From positions 1-9,463 of the forward strand of contig JAUZEU010000776.1 in assembly GCA_030838885.1 (NCBI GenBank): a stretch of 9,463 nucleotides of DNA, written 5' to 3'. The notes beneath the pieces are model-generated. The model was not told the DNA's origin and ran no database searches. It was given only the letters and a program-made list of their open reading frames with translations. This DNA is from Bryobacterales bacterium (GTDB lineage Bacteria > Acidobacteriota > Terriglobia > Bryobacterales > Bryobacteraceae). Positions 4,837 to 9,463 of this stretch are shown one piece after another. Within the stretch, counting starts at the first letter, position 1. Each line of letters starts with the position of its first letter. The translations under genes and the position numbers were made by a program.

Positions 4837-7296
4837 ATGGACACGCTTCTGAAAGATCTGCGCCATGCGCTTCGTATGTTCCGGCGCAGCCCGGGATTCA
4901 CACTGGCTGCTACTGCCGCACTGGCGCTTGGCATCGGGGCGAACACTGCGATCTTCTCGGTGGTGAACACGGTTCTGCTGAAGCCTCTCTCGTATCCGGA
5001 TCCCGGCCGCATTGTGCAGTTTCTGAATACCTCGCCGCAGGGTTCCGGCAGCGGCGCTTCTGCCACGAAGTTTAACAACTGGCGATCTCAAACAAACGTA
5101 TTCCAGGATGCCGCCGCGTATGACGGGGGAGGCGCGGGAGTGAACGTGACGGGCGGCTCTTACCCCGAGCAGATCCGGGCCGTCCACGTGACAGCAAATT
5201 ACTTCCGCCTGTTTGGCGCGCCTGTTATGTTCGGCCGGACTTTCACGCAGGAGGAAGATCTTCCTCGCGGCGGCAAATTTCTCGTGCTCAGTTATGGCCT
5301 GTGGAAGCGGCGTTTTGGAGGCGATTCGCAGATTCTGGGAAAGAGCATCGACCTGAGCGGCGATCCGCACACGATCATCGGGGTGATCGGGCGCGATTTC
5401 GATACAGACCCGGTCGCAGATGCCTGGCTGCCGTTTCAGTTCGATCCGAACAGCGACGACCAGGCGCATTACTTCAATGCCGCAGCCCGGCTCAAGCCCG
5501 GTGTCACTCTGGCGCACGCAAACGAGCAGATGAAACTGGCATCCGCGGAGTTCCATCGCCGCTACCCTCGCACGAATGCGAAGCAGGGCTTCGCAGTAGA
5601 ACCGCTGTCCGATCGGATCGTCCGGAACGTGAAATCGTCGCTCCTTATCCTGACGGGAGCAGTCAGCTTTGTCCTGCTAATCGCCTGCGCGAACGTGGCG
5701 AATCTGATGCTGGTACGCGCCACCGGCCGAAAACGCGAAATCGCCATTCGTGCGGCCCTGGGCGCCGGGCGGGGGCGGATTATCCGTCAGCTGTTGACGG
5801 AAAGCGTTCTTCTGTTTCTGGCAGGCGGAGCTGCGGGGTTACTGGTCGGGATCATCGGGGTACGCGCCCTGCTGGCGGTCAATCCGGGGAATATCCCGCG
5901 CATCGGGGAGAACGGGACCAGCGTCGCCCTCGACTGGCATGTCTGTCTTTTCACCATCGGCGTTTCATTGCTGACCGGCATTCTCTTCGGGCTCATTCCC
6001 GCCCTCGGCGTGTCCCGCGCCGACCTCAGTTCAACGATCAAGGAAAGCGGTTCCCGAACCGGCACAGGGCTGCGCCACAACAAGACCCGCTCCGCCCTCG
6101 TGGTGAGCGAAATGGCGCTTGCTCTGGTGCTGCTGTGCGGCGCGGCGCTGCTGATCCGAACCTTCATCGCACTGCGGACAGTGGACCCGGGCTTCAAGCC
6201 CCACAACGTCTTGACAATGAAGATATCGCTGAGCGGCCCGCGATTTCAAAAGACGGCCGGTGTGGCTGAACTGCTCCGTAATGTGACTGAGCATATCAAT
6301 GCTCTGCCTGGGGTGGTGACGGCCGGAGCCTCCTGCTGTTTGCCTCTTGAGGGCGGTTTTGGTCTTCCGTTTCTCATCGAAGGACGGGCGCTGGCGGCCG
6401 GAGAACAGGATCACGGCGGCAGCGGCTACATTCCGATGGCGCCGGGGTTTTTCGAAGCTTTCAAAATTCCGGTGCTTCGTGGGCGTTCTTTTAGCTTTCG
6501 CGATGACGGCGCGTCCCCACCGGTGGCAATCATCAATGAAGTGATGGCCCGGCGCTTTTGGCCAAAGGGGGATCCGCTGACGGACCGGGTCGTGATCGGC
6601 AAAGGTGTGGGACCGGAGTTTGAGGATGCTCCACGACAGATTATCGGGGTTGTCGGGAACATCCGGGACGGCGGTCTGAACGAAGAGCCTGGCCCCACAA
6701 TCTATATTCCGACCATGCAGATGCCGGACGGTCTTACGGCGCTCAATTCGCGGGTTTCCAGCACGAACTTCATCGTGCGGACGCGCGTGGACCCGTATTC
6801 GCTGAGTCGTCCCATCAGGGAAGAGCTGCAGAAGGCGAGCGGCGGTTTGCCGGTGGCTCAGATCCGGTCCATGGAGGACGTCGTCTCGCGATCCACGGCG
6901 CGCGCGGATTTCAATATGCTGCTGCTGACGGTTTTCGGCTGTTCCGCGCTGCTGCTTGCAGCCATCGGAATTTATGGTCTGATGGCGTATACGGTGCAGC
7001 AGGGGACCCAGGAAATCGGGATCCGGATGGCGCTGGGCGCGGGGCGGTCCGGGGTGCGTAACATGATTGTGCTCCAGGGCATGCGTCTGGTGTGGGCAGG
7101 GGCGGTGCTGGGGTTGATAGCAGCGTTCGCCCTGACACGGCTGATCGCGAGCTTCCTCTTCGGGGTAAAGGCGTGGGATCCGCTGGTTTTTATCAGCGTG
7201 CCTTTGATTTTGAGTGCTGTCGCGCTGATCGCGGTGTGGTTGCCGGCCCGCCGGGCCACGAAGGTGGACCCGATGCACGCGCTCCGGTACGAATAG
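4837..7296 (+). CDS. MacB/FtsX-type ABC transporter permease, ADOP family (no adjacent ATPase)
   Basis: This is an 819-residue inner-membrane protein with two MacB-like halves. First half: cytoplasmic start D-L-R-H-A-L-R-M-F-R-R-S-P-G-F, TM1 (about 21-45, A-L-G-I-G-A-N-T-A-I-F-S-V-V), a periplasmic MacB_PCD domain (about 50-265), and three TMs in an FtsX domain (about 268-292, 320-346, 369-391). Second half: TM at 418-440, periplasmic domain (about 450-690), and three TMs (about 693-718, 748-775, 782-803). The coupling-helix motif E-I-x-I-R-x-A-L-G-A-G-R occurs in each half, near 301 and 726, evidence of internal duplication. Length and opening motif fit the acidobacterial duplicated orphan permeases. 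No ABC ATPase lies in the window, so its partner must be encoded elsewhere or it works without one. MacB relatives move lipoproteins, peptides or drugs across the envelope mechanically; the substrate here is unknown. The ATG at 4837 has no obvious Shine-Dalgarno but starts exactly at the usual family N-terminus. Confidence 0.93.
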   Translation: MDTLLKDLRHALRMFRRSPGFTLAATAALALGIGANTAIFSVVNTVLLKPLSYPDPGRIVQFLNTSPQGSGSGASATKFNNWRSQTNVFQDAAAYDGGGAGVNVTGGSYPEQIRAVHVTANYFRLFGAPVMFGRTFTQEEDLPRGGKFLVLSYGLWKRRFGGDSQILGKSIDLSGDPHTIIGVIGRDFDTDPVADAWLPFQFDPNSDDQAHYFNAAARLKPGVTLAHANEQMKLASAEFHRRYPRTNAKQGFAVEPLSDRIVRNVKSSLLILTGAVSFVLLIACANVANLMLVRATGRKREIAIRAALGAGRGRIIRQLLTESVLLFLAGGAAGLLVGIIGVRALLAVNPGNIPRIGENGTSVALDWHVCLFTIGVSLLTGILFGLIPALGVSRADLSSTIKESGSRTGTGLRHNKTRSALVVSEMALALVLLCGAALLIRTFIALRTVDPGFKPHNVLTMKISLSGPRFQKTAGVAELLRNVTEHINALPGVVTAGASCCLPLEGGFGLPFLIEGRALAAGEQDHGGSGYIPMAPGFFEAFKIPVLRGRSFSFRDDGASPPVAIINEVMARRFWPKGDPLTDRVVIGKGVGPEFEDAPRQIIGVVGNIRDGGLNEEPGPTIYIPTMQMPDGLTALNSRVSSTNFIVRTRVDPYSLSRPIREELQKASGGLPVAQIRSMEDVVSRSTARADFNMLLLTVFGCSALLLAAIGIYGLMAYTVQQGTQEIGIRMALGAGRSGVRNMIVLQGMRLVWAGAVLGLIAAFALTRLIASFLFGVKAWDPLVFISVPLILSAVALIAVWLPARRATKVDPMHALRYE

Positions 7297-7297
7297 C

Positions 7298-7708
7298 TCA
7301 GGGGAGAGTGGCGGCCCAGGTTGCCAGACGGATATCCTCCGCCTGAGGAAGGCCGCTCAGGGCGATGGCGCCGACCACCTGACCACTTCGCCAGATGGGA
7401 ACGCCGCCGCCCCAGCCAACGAATCGTTCGTCGCCGAAATAGGCGATATCGAAGCCCTTTTCCGGGTGCCTGACTTTCTGGCCGATTTCTTCGGACGATT
7501 TGCGCTCTCGCGCGGCCGTGTATGCCTTATTCGCGGCGATCCGGATGGACGACACGGGCGCGCCGTCCATCCGGGCGAAGGCGATCAGTTCGCCATAGGG
7601 GTCCGCGACGGCGATGACTGCGGCGCCACCGGTTTTTTCGACCTCGGCGATGATCGAGTCGATCATCCGGCGCGCCTCAGAGTACTGAATTATGTCGATC
7701 GATCGCAT
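7298..7708 (-). CDS. GlcG/HbpS-type heme-binding-like protein (DUF336)
   Basis: This 136-residue single-domain protein belongs to the family PF03928 (GlcG, HbpS, PduO C-terminal domain). Typical motifs are present: A-V-I-A-V-A-D-P-Y-G-E-L-I-A-F-A-R-M-D-G-A (30-50), I-A-A-N-K-A-Y-T-A-A (57-66), and G-G-G-V-P-I-W (100-106) followed by G-Q-V-V-G-A-I-A-L-S-G (109-119). The length is normal for the family. Some members bind heme or corrinoid, but most are uncharacterised, and binding is not provable from sequence. The ATG at 7708 has AGG 5 nt upstream; an in-frame GTG at 7735 would add nine residues and is less likely. No signal peptide, so probably cytoplasmic. Its stop is one base from the stop of the convergent permease gene, and it diverges from secA over 82 nt. 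Confidence 0.9.
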   Translation of the reverse strand: MRSIDIIQYSEARRMIDSIIAEVEKTGGAAVIAVADPYGELIAFARMDGAPVSSIRIAANKAYTAARERKSSEEIGQKVRHPEKGFDIAYFGDERFVGWGGGVPIWRSGQVVGAIALSGLPQAEDIRLATWAATLP

Positions 7709-7768
7709 ATTTGCCTGGAGAAGCCAGCATCTCACAGCTACCGGTGCTCACCCTGTTCGCATCCACGC

Positions 7769-7774
7769 TAAAAT
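7769..7774 (+). promoter_or_regulatory. Possible -10 element (TAAAAT) for secA
   Basis: TAAAAT at 7769-7774 matches the -10 consensus at 5 of 6 positions and sits 16 nt before the ATG at 7791. No convincing -35 is found about 17 nt upstream. If real, it would make the ATG at 7773 unusable as a start and favour 7791. Confidence 0.2.
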
Positions 7775-7790
7775 GGAATTTACCCCTATT

Positions 7791-9463
7791 ATGGTCGACG
7801 CATTACTCGCCAAGGTTTTTGGCACACGGAACGAGCGCGAGATCAAAGCGATGCGACCCACCATCGCAGCGATCAATGATCTCGAATCATCCATCCAGCA
7901 ACTCTCCGATATCGATCTCGCGGCTAAAACGATTGAGTTCAAAGAACGTCTGCAGCGTGGGGCCTCTCTTGATGACCTGCTGATTGAGGCGTTCGCGGTG
8001 GCGCGCGAAGCCGGCAAACGCGTGCTGAATATGCGCCACTTTGACGTTCAGCTGATCGGCGGCATGGTGCTGCACAAGGGCCAGATCGCTGAAATGAAAA
8101 CCGGCGAAGGCAAAACGCTGGTGGCGACCGCTCCGGTTTATCTGAATGCGCTGGCAGGCAAGGGCGTTCACGTTATCACGGTGAATGATTACCTGGCAAA
8201 ACGCGACGCCGAGTGGATGGGCCGGCTGTACAAATTCCTGGGGCTGACCGTCGGCATTATCGTTCACGATCTGGACGATCAGGAACGGCAGGAAGCCTAC
8301 GGGGCAGATATCACTTACGGAACGAACAACGAATTCGGGTTCGATTACCTTCGCGACAACATGAAGTTCAGTATCCGGAACTGCGTGCAGCGCGGGCATA
8401 ATTTCGCGATCGTCGACGAAGTGGATTCGATCCTTGTGGACGAGGCGCGGACCCCGCTGATTATTTCCGGTCCCAGTGAAGAGTCCACCGACAAGTACTA
8501 CAAAGCCAATAAGGTCATCCCGCACCTGATTCGCGGTGAAGTGATCGAGGGCAAGGAACCGGGCGAGAAGTACACAACGGGCGACTATACGGTGGACGAG
8601 AAGCACCGTTCCTGCGCGCTGACCGAAGAAGGCGTTCTGAAGGTGGAGCGGTTGCTGGGTATCGGCAACATGTATGAGCCGCAGAACGTGGAGTGGAATC
8701 ACCACATTCAGCAGTCGCTGAAGGCTCACGTCATTTTCCAGCGCGACAAAGACTATGTGGTGAAGGACGGCGAAGTCATCATCGTCGACGAATTTACGGG
8801 CCGTTTGATGCCGGGTCGGCGGTGGAGCGACGGGCTGCATCAGTCTGTGGAAGCGAAGGAGGGCGTGAAGATCGAGAAGGAGAACCAGACTCTCGCGACC
8901 ATCACGTTCCAGAATTACTTCCGCATGTATAACAAGCTGGCCGGTATGACGGGTACTGCGGAAACAGAAGCGGCGGAATTCCAGAAGATCTACAAACTGG
9001 ACGTGACGGTGATTCCGACCAACCGGTCGATGATTCGCATCGAGAACCAGGACGTGGTTTTCCGGACCGAAGACGAGAAGTTCCGCAACGCCGCGAAGGA
9101 AATCAAAGAGTTCAACGAACGCGGGCAGCCGGTGCTGGTGGGAACGATTTCGGTGGAGAAGTCGGAACGGCTGGCGGCGATGCTGAAGAAGATGGGCGTG
9201 AAGCATGAAGTGCTGAACGCCAAAAATCACGAGCGCGAAGCGATGATCGTGGCCCAGGCGGGCCGCAAGGGCGGGGTCACAGTTTCGACCAACATGGCGG
9301 GCCGCGGTACCGATATTCTGCTGGGCGGGAATGCTGAAGCGATGGCGCGCGACATTCTGCGGAAGCAGGGTAAGGACGCGGACCGCGAAGAGTTCAAGGC
9401 TGACTGGGAGAGGACTCTCGCCGAGGTAAAGGCGGAGTGCCTGGTTGAGCACGACGAGGTGGT
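7791..9463 (+). CDS. secA: Preprotein translocase ATPase SecA, 3'-truncated by window edge
   Basis: The first 557 residues of SecA, the ATP-driven motor that pushes preproteins through SecYEG, are encoded. In order: the N-terminal amphipathic start (M-V-D-A-L-L-A-K-V-F-G), Q motif region and Walker A T-G-E-G-K-T (104-109), V-N-D-Y-L-A-K-R-D (131-139), Y-G-T-N-N-E-F-G-F-D-Y-L-R-D-N (176-190), DEAD-type box D-E-V-D (209-212) and D-E-A-R-T-P-L-I-I-S-G (217-227), the preprotein cross-linking domain (about 222-375), M-T-G-T-A (386-390), and the second nucleotide-binding domain with S-T-N-M-A-G-R-G-T-D-I (499-509). The scaffold, wing and C-terminal zinc-binding or linker parts lie outside. The start at 7791 matches usual SecA N-termini; an in-frame ATG at 7773 would add six residues. 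Neither has a strong Shine-Dalgarno. It diverges from the DUF336 gene and has no operon partner inside the window. Confidence 0.97.
   Translation, partial: MVDALLAKVFGTRNEREIKAMRPTIAAINDLESSIQQLSDIDLAAKTIEFKERLQRGASLDDLLIEAFAVAREAGKRVLNMRHFDVQLIGGMVLHKGQIAEMKTGEGKTLVATAPVYLNALAGKGVHVITVNDYLAKRDAEWMGRLYKFLGLTVGIIVHDLDDQERQEAYGADITYGTNNEFGFDYLRDNMKFSIRNCVQRGHNFAIVDEVDSILVDEARTPLIISGPSEESTDKYYKANKVIPHLIRGEVIEGKEPGEKYTTGDYTVDEKHRSCALTEEGVLKVERLLGIGNMYEPQNVEWNHHIQQSLKAHVIFQRDKDYVVKDGEVIIVDEFTGRLMPGRRWSDGLHQSVEAKEGVKIEKENQTLATITFQNYFRMYNKLAGMTGTAETEAAEFQKIYKLDVTVIPTNRSMIRIENQDVVFRTEDEKFRNAAKEIKEFNERGQPVLVGTISVEKSERLAAMLKKMGVKHEVLNAKNHEREAMIVAQAGRKGGVTVSTNMAGRGTDILLGGNAEAMARDILRKQGKDADREEFKADWERTLAEVKAECLVEHDEV

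Noticed and set aside
5301..6269. A 322-codon plus-strand frame inside the permease gene
   Set aside because: Arg/Ser/Pro-rich translation typical of a +1 shadow frame; the permease frame is continuous and well conserved throughout.
6031..7278. A 415-codon open frame on the minus strand across the permease gene
   Set aside because: His/Arg/Gln-rich translation without motifs, fully inside a clear permease gene; a shadow of the codon bias.
7887..9452. A 521-codon open frame on the minus strand across secA
   Set aside because: It lies wholly opposite SecA, which has every expected motif. The translation is His/Leu/Val/Phe-heavy with no domain motif, as expected for the antisense frame of a GC-rich, strongly codon-biased gene.

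Overview
The window looks like ordinary chromosome from a GC-rich soil-type bacterium, most likely an acidobacterium (Bryobacter/Solibacter-like). The clues are a very large MacB-like permease without its ATPase (the type called acidobacterial duplicated orphan permease, ADOP), two small DinB-fold proteins with signal peptides, and a secA of the type seen in that phylum. This placement is inferred from family distribution, not from a marker phylogeny.

Layout. Positions 1-3787 hold five plus-strand genes: the 3' part of a secreted-type CE1/enterochelin-esterase-like hydrolase, an exported DinB-like protein, a small conserved protein of unknown function, a second exported DinB-like protein, and an exported protein with a Pro/Gln-rich linker, a beta-rich domain, a glycine zipper and a Tyr/Gly-rich tail. 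A strong stem-loop at 3811-3850, with an A-tract on one side and a T-tract on the other, closes this block. From about 3851 to 4836 the DNA looks less gene-like. The one coding signal I can support is a minus-strand gene at 4064-4472, broken by a single-base frameshift: the 5' half is a soluble beta-rich domain and the 3' half, one frame over, carries a transmembrane helix. From 4837 the ADOP permease runs on the plus strand. It ends one base from the stop of a convergent GlcG/HbpS-type (DUF336) gene. That gene diverges from secA, which leaves the window at its 3' end.

How the genes fit together. Most products are envelope-linked: a putative secreted esterase, two exported DinB-fold proteins, an exported glycine-zipper protein, an inner-membrane permease and the SecA motor. 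Only the first two genes (26 nt apart) look like a likely operon. The rest seem to be separate units, and SecA is probably next to them by chance. I see no CRISPR array, insertion sequence, tRNA, rRNA or toxin-antitoxin pair, and no clear new defence or biosynthetic system. The most unusual feature is the frameshifted minus-strand gene, which does not appear as a single open reading frame.
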